Shown: positions 45,311 to 54,361 of the stretch, piece by piece | Layout: every line of letters starts with the position of its first letter | Numbering within the stretch: the first letter of the stretch is position 1 | NCBI RefSeq assembly: GCF_000281975.1 | Contig: NZ_AKKE01000010.1 | Coordinates: forward strand, 22,344-86,343 | DNA from: Novosphingobium sp. AP12 | Lineage (GTDB): Bacteria; Pseudomonadota; Alphaproteobacteria; Sphingomonadales; Sphingomonadaceae | Length of the DNA stretch: 64,000 nt | Direction: 5' to 3' | Translations under genes and position numbers: made by a program | The notes under the pieces: generated by a model | The model's input: only the letters and a program-made list of their open reading frames with translations | Database searches by the model: none | Told to the model about the DNA's origin: nothing

Positions 45311-46810
45311 TCAGAACAGCGCCGAGACGTTGAGGAAGCTAGGGATCGGGCCGTTCCACGCATCGTCGCGCGCAGCGGCGGGTGCCGGTGTGCGGCGAGC
45401 GGGCGTGCGTTCTTCAGCTGCGGGTTCGCGGCTCGGCGCGCGCGGAGCCCGCTCAGCGCGAGGTGCGCGTTCGGCGCGGGGCGCACGCTCGGCGCGCGGG
45501 GCGCGTTCGGCCACCGGCGCCGCTGCCTCGGGCTGGACCGCGATTTCCACTGCTTCGGGCGCTTCGATGGCAGCGCGGGGCTCGCGCTTTGCGCGCGGTT
45601 CGCGCTTGGGCTTTTCCTCGCGGGCGGGCTTTTCACCGCGCTTCGACTTGCTTTCGCGGGCCGGCGCTGCCGCACTCGCTTCGCCCGTTTCACCGAGCGC
45701 GAGATCGTATATCGGGATCGGGCCGCCGGTCAGCTTCTCGACGTTGGCGATCGCCTCGGCGTCCTCGGGGGCGACGAAAGTGAAGGCGCGGCCGGTGGCG
45801 CCGCCGCGGCCGGTGCGGCCGATGCGGTGGACGTAGTCGTCCGGGTGCCAGGGCGTGTCGAAGTTGAAGACGTGGCTCACGCCCTTCACGTCGAGCCCGC
45901 GCGCGGCGACGTCGGAAGCGCAAAGGATGCTGATCTCACCGGCCTTGAAGCGTTCCAGTTCCGCGTTGCGCGATGCCTGGTCCATGTCGCCGTGGATCTC
46001 GCCCGCCGAGAAACCGTAGCTCTTCAGGCTCTTGGCCAGTTCGCGCACAGTGGTCTTGCGGTTGGCGAAAACGATCGCAGTGGTGACGTTGTCGGTCTTG
46101 AGTATCTGGCGCAGCGCTTCGCGCTTGCCGCGCGAGGACACCGCGACCTTGTGCTGGACGATGCTGGTGTTGTTCGAGGCCGGACGCGCGACTTCGATGT
46201 ACTTGGGGTTCGTCAGGAAGCGGTCGGCCAGCTTCTTGATGACCGGCGGCATCGTGGCGGAGAACAGCAGTGTCTGGCGGTTGGCCGGCAGCTTCGAGCA
46301 GATCGTCTCGATGTCGGGGATGAAGCCCATGTCGAGCATGCGGTCGGCTTCGTCGATGACGAGCAGTTCGCAGCCGGTGAGCATGATCTTGCCGCGCTCG
46401 AACAGGTCCATCAGGCGGCCCGGCGTGGCGATCAGCACGTCGACGCCGGCGGACAGGGCCTTGAGCTGGTCGCCCATCTGCACGCCGCCGATCAGCAGCG
46501 CCATCTTCAGGTCGTGGTTCTTGCCGTACTTCTCGAAGTTCTCGGCTACCTGCGCGGCGAGTTCGCGCGTAGGCTCAAGGATCAGCGATCGCGGCATCAG
46601 CGCGCGGCGGCGGCCATGCCCGAGGATGTCGATCATCGGCAGCACGAAGGCGGCGGTCTTGCCGGTGCCGGTCTGCGCGATACCGATGATGTCCTTCATC
46701 ATCAGCACGGGCGGAATCGTCTGCGCCTGGATCGGAGTCGGCTCGGTATAACCGGCGGCCTCGACCGATTGGAGCAATTCGTCAGAGAGGCCGAGATCGG
46801 CAAAGCTCAT
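45311..46810 (-). CDS. rhlE: DEAD-box RNA helicase, RhlE type
   Basis: ATP-dependent RNA helicase. The 499-residue product has the Q motif (FADLGLSDELL..PTPIQAQTIP), AQTGTGKT, PTRELAAQV, TPGRLMDL, DEADRMLDMGF, SATMP, and the second RecA-domain motifs ARGLDVKGVSH and HRIGRTGRGG. The C-terminal region from about residue 375 is basic and low-complexity, with four near-exact repeats of ERAPRA close to residues 445-470. A TTG extends the frame to 46843, but the ATG at 46810 begins the conserved sequence and is used. Confidence 0.92.
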   Translation of the reverse strand: MSFADLGLSDELLQSVEAAGYTEPTPIQAQTIPPVLMMKDIIGIAQTGTGKTAAFVLPMIDILGHGRRRALMPRSLILEPTRELAAQVAENFEKYGKNHDLKMALLIGGVQMGDQLKALSAGVDVLIATPGRLMDLFERGKIMLTGCELLVIDEADRMLDMGFIPDIETICSKLPANRQTLLFSATMPPVIKKLADRFLTNPKYIEVARPASNNTSIVQHKVAVSSRGKREALRQILKTDNVTTAIVFANRKTTVRELAKSLKSYGFSAGEIHGDMDQASRNAELERFKAGEISILCASDVAARGLDVKGVSHVFNFDTPWHPDDYVHRIGRTGRGGATGRAFTFVAPEDAEAIANVEKLTGGPIPIYDLALGETGEASAAAPARESKSKRGEKPAREEKPKREPRAKREPRAAIEAPEAVEIAVQPEAAAPVAERAPRAERAPRAERAPRAERAPRAPSREPAAEERTPARRTPAPAAARDDAWNGPIPSFLNVSALF

Positions 46811-46964
46811 AGGCGTTTGGTTTTTCCGGAAAAACTTGGTCAATGGGGCGACATGGCGCCGGACGGAGCAATTGCCCGTCGAGGCACCTGTTGCGCGACA
46901 GTGCGCCCTTTGCGGGAAACGCCCTGAAAGTCAAGGAATTCCGCGTTCGGCGCTGGTGGGCGAC

Positions 46965-47570
46965 TCACCGGTCCTGTTCGACCAGTTCCCGGATACGGGT
47001 CAGCTTGCAGCTCATGCCGCTGCGCGAAAGCAGGTTGTCGCGGTCTACGCAGATGCGGCCGTCGTCGCTGCGTTCCAGCAGGAAGCCCGAATAGAAGTCG
47101 CGCGCCCGGCAGGAGCGGTCGAGTTCCGCGCTGACGATGCGGCTGTCGCGCATGAACAGCAGGAGCTTGTTGGAGCGGTCTGGTCGGACGCTGGCGATCC
47201 CGGCGATGGAGAGGCATTTGCCGATCTTGCGTTCGGTGAACTGCGGAATGCCGTCGCCGCCCGGCATGTCCATGAACATTTCAGGCGGCACCGCAGCGCC
47301 GGAGCGCGGCGTTATGCGGATGATCATGCGCTGCTCGATGCGCATCTGCCACGCGTCCTGCGGCAAGGCATGGCGGATCAGGCTTCCCGCGTAGGGTGCA
47401 TCGGGCGCCGCCCCGGGGATTTCCACCTGCGGCCAGACACGCGCCTCGGCCGGAACCTCCATCGCTTCACTCTGCCCGCGCAAGCCGTCCTGGGGCAACA
47501 CGACGTCGCCCGCACCGGCCGCCGGAAGCAGCATGAGGAAGGGATACAGCAGGGCGGAGGCGAAATTCAT
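46965..47570 (-). CDS. Secreted hypothetical protein
   Basis: A 201-residue exported protein. Residues 1-20 form a Sec signal (FLMLLPAAGAGD). The mature part has several strands and at least four Cys (KIGKCL, DRSCRARD, GRICVD and SCKLTR), so disulfide bonds are likely. It belongs to a conserved sphingomonad group by appearance, but I cannot name it. It is on the same strand as rhlE, ending about 155 bp beyond its start. Confidence 0.65.
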   Translation of the reverse strand: MNFASALLYPFLMLLPAAGAGDVVLPQDGLRGQSEAMEVPAEARVWPQVEIPGAAPDAPYAGSLIRHALPQDAWQMRIEQRMIIRITPRSGAAVPPEMFMDMPGGDGIPQFTERKIGKCLSIAGIASVRPDRSNKLLLFMRDSRIVSAELDRSCRARDFYSGFLLERSDDGRICVDRDNLLSRSGMSCKLTRIRELVEQDR

Positions 47571-47761
47571 TCTCGATCGTGTGTCCCGGACGTCGGCCTC
47601 GAGTGCTGAGGCATGCCGACATGTCCCCCATACGGCAAGAGCTTGAACCCGGGCTTAACCTTCCTGCATCACTCCTGAAACCAGGCGATGCATTTGTGCA
47701 ACGCACCAGGACATGCCGCAGGTGGGTGAAACCGCGCGCGCCTTGTGCCATATCGGGCGCC

Positions 47762-49183
47762 ATGACCGCTTCTCCTACGTTCCTCGACGAGGCTTCCGCC
47801 CTTCTCGGCCCGCGCGGCCTGACGCGAGATCCCGAACTTATCGGCCCCTGGCTCACCGACTGGCGCGGGCGCTTCACGGGCCGGGCCTGCGCCCTCGCCT
47901 CCCCTGCCGACGTGGGCGAGCTGTCCGCGCTGGTGCGGCTCTGCGGCAGACACGGCGTGCCGATCGTGCCACAGGGCGGCAACTCGGGCATGTCGGGCGG
48001 CGCGACACCGGACCAGAGCGGCGAGGCCCTGCTGCTCTCGCTGCGCCGGATGAACGCGATCCGCGGGATCGACATAGAGGCCCGGCGCGTCACCTGCGAG
48101 GCCGGCGTCGTGCTCCAGACCCTGCACGAGGCGGCCGAGGCGAAGGACCTGCGCTTCCCCCTGACGCTGGGCGGCAAGGGTTCGGCGACAGTGGGCGGGC
48201 TCATCTCCACCAACGCTGGCGGCTCGCAGGTGCTGCGGCACGGCTCGATGCGGGCGCTGGTGCTCGGGCTGGAGGCGGTGCTGGCGGACGGGCAGGTGTT
48301 CTCGATGCTCACCCCGCTCAAGAAGGACAACCGCGGCTTCGACCTCAAGCAACTGCTGATCGGATCGGAAGGTACACTGGGCATCGTCACCGCCGCGACA
48401 CTGAAGCTGCTGCCCGCGGTCGCCGAGCGCGTGGTGATCTGGGCGGGAGTCTCCTCGCTTCCTGCCGCGCGCGCGCTGCTGCTCCACTGTGACGACATGG
48501 CCGGCGAGGCCCTCGAAGGTTTCGAGGTCATGCCCCAGGCCAGCATCGACGCGGTAAAGGACCATATGCCGCAGGCCCGCGCCCCGCTGGAGGGCCGCCA
48601 CCCTTGGCACGTCCTGATCGAAGTCGTCGCCGACCGCGCATCGGCCGCCACCCTGCGCGATCGCTGCGAAGCGATGATGGCCGACGCCTTCGAACGCGAG
48701 CTGCTAGCAGACGCCGCGATGTCCGCGAGCGAAAGCCAGGCCGAGGCGTTCTGGCTGATCCGCGAGACCGTCCCCGCCGCCGAGCGCGCGCGCGGCCCCG
48801 CCGTGCAGCACGACATTTCGGTCCCGGTCGAGCTGATGCCGCAATTCGTCGAGACCACCGCGCCGATGCTGGAAGCCGAATTCCCTGGGACCGAGGCGAT
48901 CGCCTTCGGGCATCTGGGCGACGGCAACGTCCACTATCACGTCATCGCCCCTCAGGTGAGCGATGGCGCGGCGTGGAATGCGAATGAGGGCAAGGCGATC
49001 CGCCGGCGCGTGCATGATCTGGTTACCGAGTGGGGCGGCTCGATCTCGGCCGAGCACGGCATCGGCCAGCTCAAGCGCGACGAACTGGTGCGGCTGGGCG
49101 ATCCGGTAGCGTTGTTGATGATGCGAGCTGTGAAGCAGGCGCTCGACCCGCAGGGGCTGCTGAATCCGGGAAAGCTGGTCTAG
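47762..49183 (+). CDS. FAD-linked oxidase, D-2-hydroxyacid dehydrogenase type
   Basis: Vanillyl-alcohol-oxidase-type flavoprotein. The 473-residue product has the FAD-binding domain (VPIVPQGGNSGMSGGATP, ATVGGLISTNAGGSQVLRHGSMRALVLG, IGSEGTLGIVTAATLKLLP) and the FAD-oxidase C-terminal domain (FGHLGDGNVHYHV, AEHGIGQLKRDEL, ALDPQGLLNPGKL). This is the pattern of bacterial D-2-hydroxyglutarate and D-lactate dehydrogenases. The ATG at 47762 was chosen as the first in the frame that gives the family N-terminus. Confidence 0.88.
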   Translation: MTASPTFLDEASALLGPRGLTRDPELIGPWLTDWRGRFTGRACALASPADVGELSALVRLCGRHGVPIVPQGGNSGMSGGATPDQSGEALLLSLRRMNAIRGIDIEARRVTCEAGVVLQTLHEAAEAKDLRFPLTLGGKGSATVGGLISTNAGGSQVLRHGSMRALVLGLEAVLADGQVFSMLTPLKKDNRGFDLKQLLIGSEGTLGIVTAATLKLLPAVAERVVIWAGVSSLPAARALLLHCDDMAGEALEGFEVMPQASIDAVKDHMPQARAPLEGRHPWHVLIEVVADRASAATLRDRCEAMMADAFERELLADAAMSASESQAEAFWLIRETVPAAERARGPAVQHDISVPVELMPQFVETTAPMLEAEFPGTEAIAFGHLGDGNVHYHVIAPQVSDGAAWNANEGKAIRRRVHDLVTEWGGSISAEHGIGQLKRDELVRLGDPVALLMMRAVKQALDPQGLLNPGKLV

Positions 49184-49297
49184 GAACGCCCACCTCAGAA
49201 TCCCCCGAAACGGCGGGGCGCCGTGCTTGCGCGGCCGGGGTCCACCCACTAAAGCGGGCGGCTTCATAGATTGCCCCACCTCGCGGAGAGTATCGCA

Positions 49298-50092
49298 ATG
49301 GCCAGCGCGCCTCAGAATCCTGCCCTGCCCCTGTTCTACAAGGACCTCATTCCGCTCAATTCGCAGCAGCATGCGACGTGGAAGACCCGCCCGACCGACA
49401 AGGCGACCTGGCTCGCCGGGATCAACTCGGTGCCGCTGACGGTCGAGGAGTTCCCGCAGGCCCAGCGCAGCTTCCCGATCATCTTCACCGCCGGCCCGGA
49501 CCCGATCCCGCTCGTGCTGATGGGCATGAACGAGGGCGTGAACGTCTTCGTCGAGGACGACGGCTCCGTGAAGGACTCGATCTACATTCCGGCCTACGCG
49601 CGCCGCTACCCCTTCATGCTCGCCAAGCTGCGTTCGGATGCGGACGAGCTGTCGCTCTGCGTCGATCCCACCAGCGAACTGGTCGGCGAACTCGACGAAG
49701 GTGAGCCCCTCTTCAACGAAGACGGCCAGGCCAGCGACGCCACCGTCAACATGCTCAAGTTCTGCGAGAACTTCGAGATCGCCGGCACCAAGACCGCGCA
49801 GTTCATGGCCGAGCTGACCAAGCACAAGCTGCTGATGGACGGCGAGCTGAACATCGACCTCGGCAACGGCATGCCCCCGTTCAACTACCGCGGCTTCCAG
49901 ATGGTCGACGAAAACAAGCTGCGCGAAGTGCGCGGCGACGTGCTGCGTACCTGGAACCAGAACGGCCTGCTGCCGCTCATCTATGCGCACCTGTTCTCGC
50001 TCGACCTCGTGCGTGACATTTTCGGCCGCCAGGCCGCGCAGGGCAAGGTGCCCAATCTGCCGGCGCAGACCCCTGACGCCACGCCAGCGTGA
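49298..50092 (+). CDS. SapC-family protein
   Basis: A 264-residue protein of the SapC family (PF07277), named after a surface-layer protein of Campylobacter. Marks are LPLFYKDLIPLNSQQHATWKTRP, FPIIFTAGPDPIPLVLMGMNEGVNVFV, IPAYARRYPFMLA, and the C-terminal FNYRGFQMVDENKL region. No signal peptide is visible. The ATG at 49298 has a GGAG site; a TTG nine codons upstream is possible. Function is not settled. It is the gene directly before the candidate small RNA. Confidence 0.86.
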   Translation: MASAPQNPALPLFYKDLIPLNSQQHATWKTRPTDKATWLAGINSVPLTVEEFPQAQRSFPIIFTAGPDPIPLVLMGMNEGVNVFVEDDGSVKDSIYIPAYARRYPFMLAKLRSDADELSLCVDPTSELVGELDEGEPLFNEDGQASDATVNMLKFCENFEIAGTKTAQFMAELTKHKLLMDGELNIDLGNGMPPFNYRGFQMVDENKLREVRGDVLRTWNQNGLLPLIYAHLFSLDLVRDIFGRQAAQGKVPNLPAQTPDATPA

Positions 50093-50225
50093 ACGGCTGA
50101 TTCACCATCGAGCGGGCGGGGTTATGACACTTTTGTCACAGTCCCGCCCAATTCTCCGAGCATCGTCAATACATAGCTGGACATTTCTTATCAGCTCGTC
50201 ATGACGAATCGCTTGAATATCTGCC

Positions 50226-50349
50226 GAGGGGTGCGTATGTAGGTCTTGCCCGGCCGGCGCTACCCTCATGGCCCGTTCGGGTTGGTGCATTTCGATGCAC
50301 CTCCTCCCTGAACCTTGGCCACCTCGCGCATCGCGCGAGGTGGTTTTTT
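50226..50349 (+). ncRNA. Candidate small RNA with CCTCCTCCC anti-Shine-Dalgarno motif
   Basis: Between SapC and the FGase gene lies a plus-strand segment with the shape of a small RNA. A stem GGTGCAT/ATGCACC (50284-50290 and 50295-50301, TTCG loop) runs into an unpaired CCTCCTCCC (50300-50308). This is followed by a perfect 11-bp terminator stem with a T-run. Upstream, GAGGG (50226-50230) and GTAG (50239-50242) can pair with CTACCCTC (50260-50267). CCUCCUCCC motifs occur in the alphaproteobacterial ar14/suhB and related small RNAs. The 5' end is a guess and no promoter was proven. Confidence 0.6.
50319..50349 (+). terminator. Strong Rho-independent terminator
   Basis: A perfect 11-bp stem CCACCTCGCGC/GCGCGAGGTGG (50319-50329 with 50333-50343), loop ATC, then TTTTTT. 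It ends the candidate small RNA and lies 35 bp from the convergent FGase stop. Confidence 0.92.
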
Positions 50350-50382
50350 AATGTCCGCCAGAAACTTAGGCGAAGCGCCGGC

Positions 50383-51330
50383 TTATTCGGCGGCCAGTGG
50401 CCAGGCCCCGGCATCCTGCCCCAGGTCAGCCACCACCGGAGCCAGGCGGCGTACCAGCTCCGCCAGGTCCTCGATCATCCCCGCCATGCCAGCGCCCGGC
50501 TCGGCGAACGCCGAATCGAGATACCGGCTGCGATCGATCTCCACCTGAAGCGCGTGGATGCCCTTGCGCGGATTGGCATGGCGTTCGAGCACGTAGCCGC
50601 CCGCATAGGGACGATTGTGCGCCGCCTCGCGCCCGCACTGCGCGAAATGGGCGAAGGTCGCGGCGACCACGCTGCCGTGACAACTTGCTCCGAATCGGTC
50701 CCCGATCACCACTTGCGCCGCTGGGACGCCGGGCCGCGTACCGAGCGGCGGCATCGAGTGCAGGTCGATCAGCAGCGCCGCGCCCCACCGCTCTTTCAGC
50801 CTCGCTAGCTCCGCCTCCAACGCCAGGTGATATGGCTCGTGAATCCCGGCGATGCGTTCGGCGAGGTCACTGGCGCCCATGCGGCGGCGCCACAGTTCAC
50901 CCAGCCCCGGCAACCGACGCGGGAACAGGCCGAGGCCGCTTCGCGCGCGTCGGCTGGGCATCGGCGCCCCGCCGGCGGGATGGGCGGCGCGCTCGACCAT
51001 TTCCCAGTCCACATCGTCGGGCGCGCGGTTGAGGTCGATCATCGCGCGAGCAGCATGGGCGACCAGCAGGCTTGCTCCCGTGGCCGACGCCACACCCTTC
51101 GCCAGCTTGTCGACGTGACGGTCTTCCAGCCGGAGCAGGGTACTTTTGCTGTGACGAAAATCGCGCAGCAGGAACGGCGAATATATCCGCCCGCCATGCG
51201 GGGCAGCAATCACCACCGGAATTTCGGAGGCCTCGCGGGCGTCGAGAACGAACGCCGCGGCCCCGGGAGCACCGGGGATTCGTCCACCGCGTTCCACTTG
51301 CGAATCAGTCTCATCGGGCCGCTCGATCAT
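50383..51330 (-). CDS. N-formylglutamate amidohydrolase
   Basis: Metallo-amidase of the N-formylglutamate amidohydrolase family (carboxypeptidase-like fold). The 315-residue product has the metal-site motif VVIAAPHGGRIY (His-Gly), ALLIDLHSMPPLG with the second Asp-x-His, HNRPYAGGYVLERH, and ALQVEIDRSRYLD at the C-terminus. It is divergent from cpdR, a pairing I recall from other alphaproteobacteria, which hints at shared regulation (inference). It may act in histidine degradation or in peptide deformylation-like reactions. The substrate is unproven. Confidence 0.88.
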   Translation of the reverse strand: MIERPDETDSQVERGGRIPGAPGAAAFVLDAREASEIPVVIAAPHGGRIYSPFLLRDFRHSKSTLLRLEDRHVDKLAKGVASATGASLLVAHAARAMIDLNRAPDDVDWEMVERAAHPAGGAPMPSRRARSGLGLFPRRLPGLGELWRRRMGASDLAERIAGIHEPYHLALEAELARLKERWGAALLIDLHSMPPLGTRPGVPAAQVVIGDRFGASCHGSVVAATFAHFAQCGREAAHNRPYAGGYVLERHANPRKGIHALQVEIDRSRYLDSAFAEPGAGMAGMIEDLAELVRRLAPVVADLGQDAGAWPLAAE

Positions 51331-51477
51331 GTTGCGACGCTGTGCGTTTTGCCGGATTGAGTCAAAGCGTCCCGTTCCCGGTCAGGGTCAAATCGGATGA
51401 GAATTTTAACCGATGGTGCGCTATGGGATGCTGACATAAAACGACGCGTCGCACGCACTGAAATTGGATACCCAGCG

Positions 51478-51852
51478 ATGATCCGCATTCTCCTCGCCGA
51501 AGATGACGACGCCATGCGCACCTACCTTGCGCGGGCGCTCGAAAATGCGGGCTACAGCGTGGTTGCAGTGGACCGCGGCACTGCGGCGATTCCCCATCTT
51601 GAACGCGACCACTTCGACCTCCTGCTCTCGGATATCGTCATGCCCGAGATGGACGGCATCGAACTCGCGCAGAAGTGCGCCGAGATCTCGCCGATGACCA
51701 AGGTGATGTTCATTACCGGATTCGCGGCCGTAACCCTGCGCGCCAGCCGCGAGGCGCCCCAGGCCAAGGTGCTGTCCAAGCCCTTCCACCTGCGCGACAT
51801 CGTTATGGAAGTGCAGCGCATTTTCGGCCTCACCGAGCACGCGACCCTCTAA
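51478..51852 (+). CDS. cpdR: CpdR-like single-domain response regulator
   Basis: A 124-residue stand-alone receiver domain. It has the acidic pocket (AEDDDAM at 8-14), phospho-acceptor Asp52 in LLLSDIVMPEMDG, Thr in FITGFAAVTL, and Lys101 in VLSKPFHLRDI. The stretch from IRILLAEDDDAMR to KPFHLRDIV matches CpdR of Caulobacter closely. CpdR is a ClpXP adaptor switch controlled by the CckA-ChpT relay. The ATG at 51478 is used because the earlier part of the frame is not conserved. It ends 132 bp before tRNA-Val. Confidence 0.9.
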   Translation: MIRILLAEDDDAMRTYLARALENAGYSVVAVDRGTAAIPHLERDHFDLLLSDIVMPEMDGIELAQKCAEISPMTKVMFITGFAAVTLRASREAPQAKVLSKPFHLRDIVMEVQRIFGLTEHATL

Positions 51853-51984
51853 CTGAAATTTTTCTCATCAAGGCGCTTGCCACGGGAAAAACCCGAGGCT
51901 AAAGGGCCAGTCCTCCGGCGGGGACACCCGGTCGGAGCGCTCGAATGGCCACCGGCGGCTCGCCGACGGGAACCATTACGGAAT

Positions 51985-52059
51985 GGGCGTATAGCTCAGT
52001 GGTAGAGCACTATGTTGACATCGTAGGGGTCGCAAGTTCAATCCTTGCTACGCCCACCA
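51985..52059 (+). tRNA. tRNA-Val (GAC)
   Basis: 75 nt including an encoded CCA (52057-52059). Acceptor GGGCGTA pairs with TACGCCC. The D-arm has AGCTCAGTGGTAGAGC, the anticodon stem CTATG/CGTAG has a TTGACAT loop (anticodon GAC), and the T-loop is GTTCAATCC. Anticodon GAC reads valine. Confidence 0.96.
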
Positions 52060-52071
52060 TTCCGTAAAAAC

Positions 52072-52106
52072 GCCCGCCGGTCCCCGTGACCTGGCGGGCT
52101 TTTTCT
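52072..52106 (+). terminator. Terminator after tRNA-Val
   Basis: Stem GCCCGCC/GGCGGGC (52072-52078 with 52093-52099) followed by TTTTTCTT. It lies 12 bp past the tRNA 3' end and ahead of the convergent crotonase gene. Confidence 0.85.
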
Positions 52107-52118
52107 TGCCCTATCGCT

Positions 52119-52880
52119 TCAGCGCCCCTTCCACTCCGGTGCGCGCTTTTCGGCGAAGGCCCGCGCCCCTTCGCGCGCATCCTCCGAGGCGAACACGGGC
52201 GCGACGTAGGGGTTCTGATAGGCGCTGAGGTCGTCCAGCGGCCAGAGCCACGAATCACGCACGATCCCCTTCGACGCCGCCACTGCCAGCGGGCCGTTGG
52301 CGGCGATCACTTGGGCGAGTTCGCGTGCAGCCTCGATCGCCGGCCCCTCCGTCACACGGTTGATGACCCCCAGTTCGAGCGCGCGCGCAGCGCCGATCGG
52401 GTCGCCCGTCAGCGCCAGTTCCATCGCCAGGGCACGCGGCAGCAAGCGCGGAAGCTGGACCACGCCTCCCCCGCCCGCGACCAGCCCGCGCTTAACCTCG
52501 GGAATGCCGAAGCGCGCGTCGGCACTGGCGACGATCAGGTCGCAGGCGAGCGCCAGTTCGAACCCGCCGGCAAACGCAGGACCATCGACGGCGGCGATGA
52601 TTGGCTTTTTGGGCGTCCAGGTGCAGATACCGCCGAATCCGCCGCGTTCGTCGACAGGCAGTTCGCCCCGTAGGAAGCCCTTGAGGTCCATGCCCGAGCA
52701 GAAGCTGCCGCCCGCTCCGGTCAGGATCGCGCAGCGCAGGTCATCGCGCGCATCGAGCACATCCATCGCTGCGCCGATCGCCTGCGCGGCGGCCCTGGTC
52801 ATGGCGTTGCGCTGGCCCGGCCGGTTGATCGTGACTTCCAGCACGCCGCCGCGCTCGGCAACGAGCACCTCATCTTCCAT
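52119..52880 (-). CDS. Enoyl-CoA hydratase/isomerase (crotonase family)
   Basis: A 253-residue crotonase. The oxyanion-hole regions are FCSGMDLKGFL and AVDGPAFAGGFELALACD. The second catalytic position PEVKRGLVAGGGG keeps a Glu (PEV) as in hydratases. The frame extends 70 codons further, but the ATG at 52880 has a GGAGAGGAG site and starts the conserved sequence. Likely fatty-acid or aromatic-acid oxidation; the substrate is unknown. It is divergent from icd. Confidence 0.88.
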   Translation of the reverse strand: MEDEVLVAERGGVLEVTINRPGQRNAMTRAAAQAIGAAMDVLDARDDLRCAILTGAGGSFCSGMDLKGFLRGELPVDERGGFGGICTWTPKKPIIAAVDGPAFAGGFELALACDLIVASADARFGIPEVKRGLVAGGGGVVQLPRLLPRALAMELALTGDPIGAARALELGVINRVTEGPAIEAARELAQVIAANGPLAVAASKGIVRDSWLWPLDDLSAYQNPYVAPVFASEDAREGARAFAEKRAPEWKGR

Positions 52881-53025
52881 CAGTCGCTCCTCTCCTGCGA
52901 TTAGTGACAGGCTGGAGGCCCCGACCCGGCCTGTAAAGCCGATATGCGCCCAGCCATGGCCTTGCCATGCGCGCCCACGCTGCCTAGAGACGGCGGCAAT
53001 TCTCACCCCAGGGGAGTGTTTTTGA

Positions 53026-54249
53026 ATGGCAAAGATCAAGGTTACGAACCCCGTCGTCGAGATGGACGGCGACGAAATGACCCGCATCATCTGGCAGTGG
53101 ATCCGTGAACGGCTGATCCTCCCCTACCTCGACATCGACCTCAAGTACTACGACCTCTCGGTCGAGAAGCGCGACGAGACGGGTGACCAGATCACCATCG
53201 ACGCCGCCAACGCCACCAAGGAATTCGGCGTCGCCGTCAAGTGCGCGACGATCACCCCCGACGAAGCCCGCGTCGAGGAATTCAGCCTCAAGAAGATGTG
53301 GAAGTCGCCCAACGGCACGATCCGCAACATCCTGGGCGGCGTGGTCTTCCGCGAGCCCATCGTGATCTCGAACGTGCCCCGCCTGGTTCCGGGCTGGACC
53401 GACCCGATCGTCGTCGGCCGCCACGCTTTCGGCGACCAGTACAAGGCCACCGACACCCTGATCCCCGGCCCCGGCAAGCTGCGCCTGGTGTGGGACGGCG
53501 ACAACGGCGAGAAGATCGACCTCGACGTGTTCGACTTCCCGGCTCCGGGCGTCGCCATGGCGATGTACAACCTCGACGAATCGATCCGCGACTTCGCGCG
53601 CGCCTCGTTCAACTACGGCCTCAACCTCGGCTGGCCGGTGTACCTGTCGACCAAGAACACCATCCTCAAGGCCTATGACGGCCGCTTCAAGGACCTGTTC
53701 CAGGAAGTGTTCGACAAGGAAGGCTTCGCAGAGAAGTTCAAGGCCGCCGGCATCATCTACGAGCACCGCCTGATCGACGACATGGTCGCCTCGGCGCTCA
53801 AGTGGTCGGGCAAGTTCGTCTGGGCTTGCAAGAACTACGACGGCGACGTGCAGTCGGACACCGTGGCGCAGGGCTTCGGCTCGCTCGGCCTTATGACCTC
53901 GGTCCTCCTCTCGCCCGACGGCAAGACCGTCGAAGCGGAAGCGGCCCACGGCACCGTGACCCGTCACTACCGCCAGCACCAGCAGGGCAAGTCGACCTCG
54001 ACCAACCCGATCGCGTCGATCTTCGCCTGGACGCGCGGCCTCGCCTATCGCGGCAAGTTCGACAACACGCCCGAAGTGGTGAAGTTCGCCGAGACGATCG
54101 AGCGCATCTGCATCGAGACCGTCGAGAGCGGCAAGATGACCAAGGACCTCGCTCTGCTGATCGGCCCGGACCAGTCCTGGATGACCACCGAGCAGTTCTT
54201 CGAAGCGATCGTCGAGAACCTCGACGCGGAAATGGCCACCTGGGCCTGA
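53026..54249 (+). CDS. icd: NADP-dependent isocitrate dehydrogenase
   Basis: TCA cycle enzyme converting isocitrate to 2-oxoglutarate. The 407-residue product is the eukaryote-like type II form (about 400 residues, dimer). It carries [13 protein letters not shown], a [13 protein letters not shown] region, [11 protein letters not shown] with the metal-binding Asp pair, and [15 protein letters not shown], whose Arg and Lys fit NADP selectivity. A strong AGGGGAG site precedes the ATG. A bidirectional terminator separates it from tauD. Confidence 0.96.
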   Translation: MAKIKVTNPVVEMDGDEMTRIIWQWIRERLILPYLDIDLKYYDLSVEKRDETGDQITIDAANATKEFGVAVKCATITPDEARVEEFSLKKMWKSPNGTIRNILGGVVFREPIVISNVPRLVPGWTDPIVVGRHAFGDQYKATDTLIPGPGKLRLVWDGDNGEKIDLDVFDFPAPGVAMAMYNLDESIRDFARASFNYGLNLGWPVYLSTKNTILKAYDGRFKDLFQEVFDKEGFAEKFKAAGIIYEHRLIDDMVASALKWSGKFVWACKNYDGDVQSDTVAQGFGSLGLMTSVLLSPDGKTVEAEAAHGTVTRHYRQHQQGKSTSTNPIASIFAWTRGLAYRGKFDNTPEVVKFAETIERICIETVESGKMTKDLALLIGPDQSWMTTEQFFEAIVENLDAEMATWA

Positions 54250-54293
54250 TCCGCTGAGGCCGGCCGCGGAAACGCTGCCGGCCCACCAACAGA

Positions 54294-54334
54294 AAAAGGC
54301 CCGCCGACTCGATGAGTCGGCGGGCCTTTTTTCC
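54294..54334 (+). terminator. Bidirectional terminator between icd and tauD
   Basis: A perfect 17-bp stem (54294-54310 with 54314-54330) with a 3-nt loop. It is flanked by A-run on the left and T-run on the right, so it serves icd on the plus strand and the convergent dioxygenase gene on the minus strand. Confidence 0.9.
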
Positions 54335-54361
54335 GTTTCTTCACCCTCTCGGGAGGCAGGA

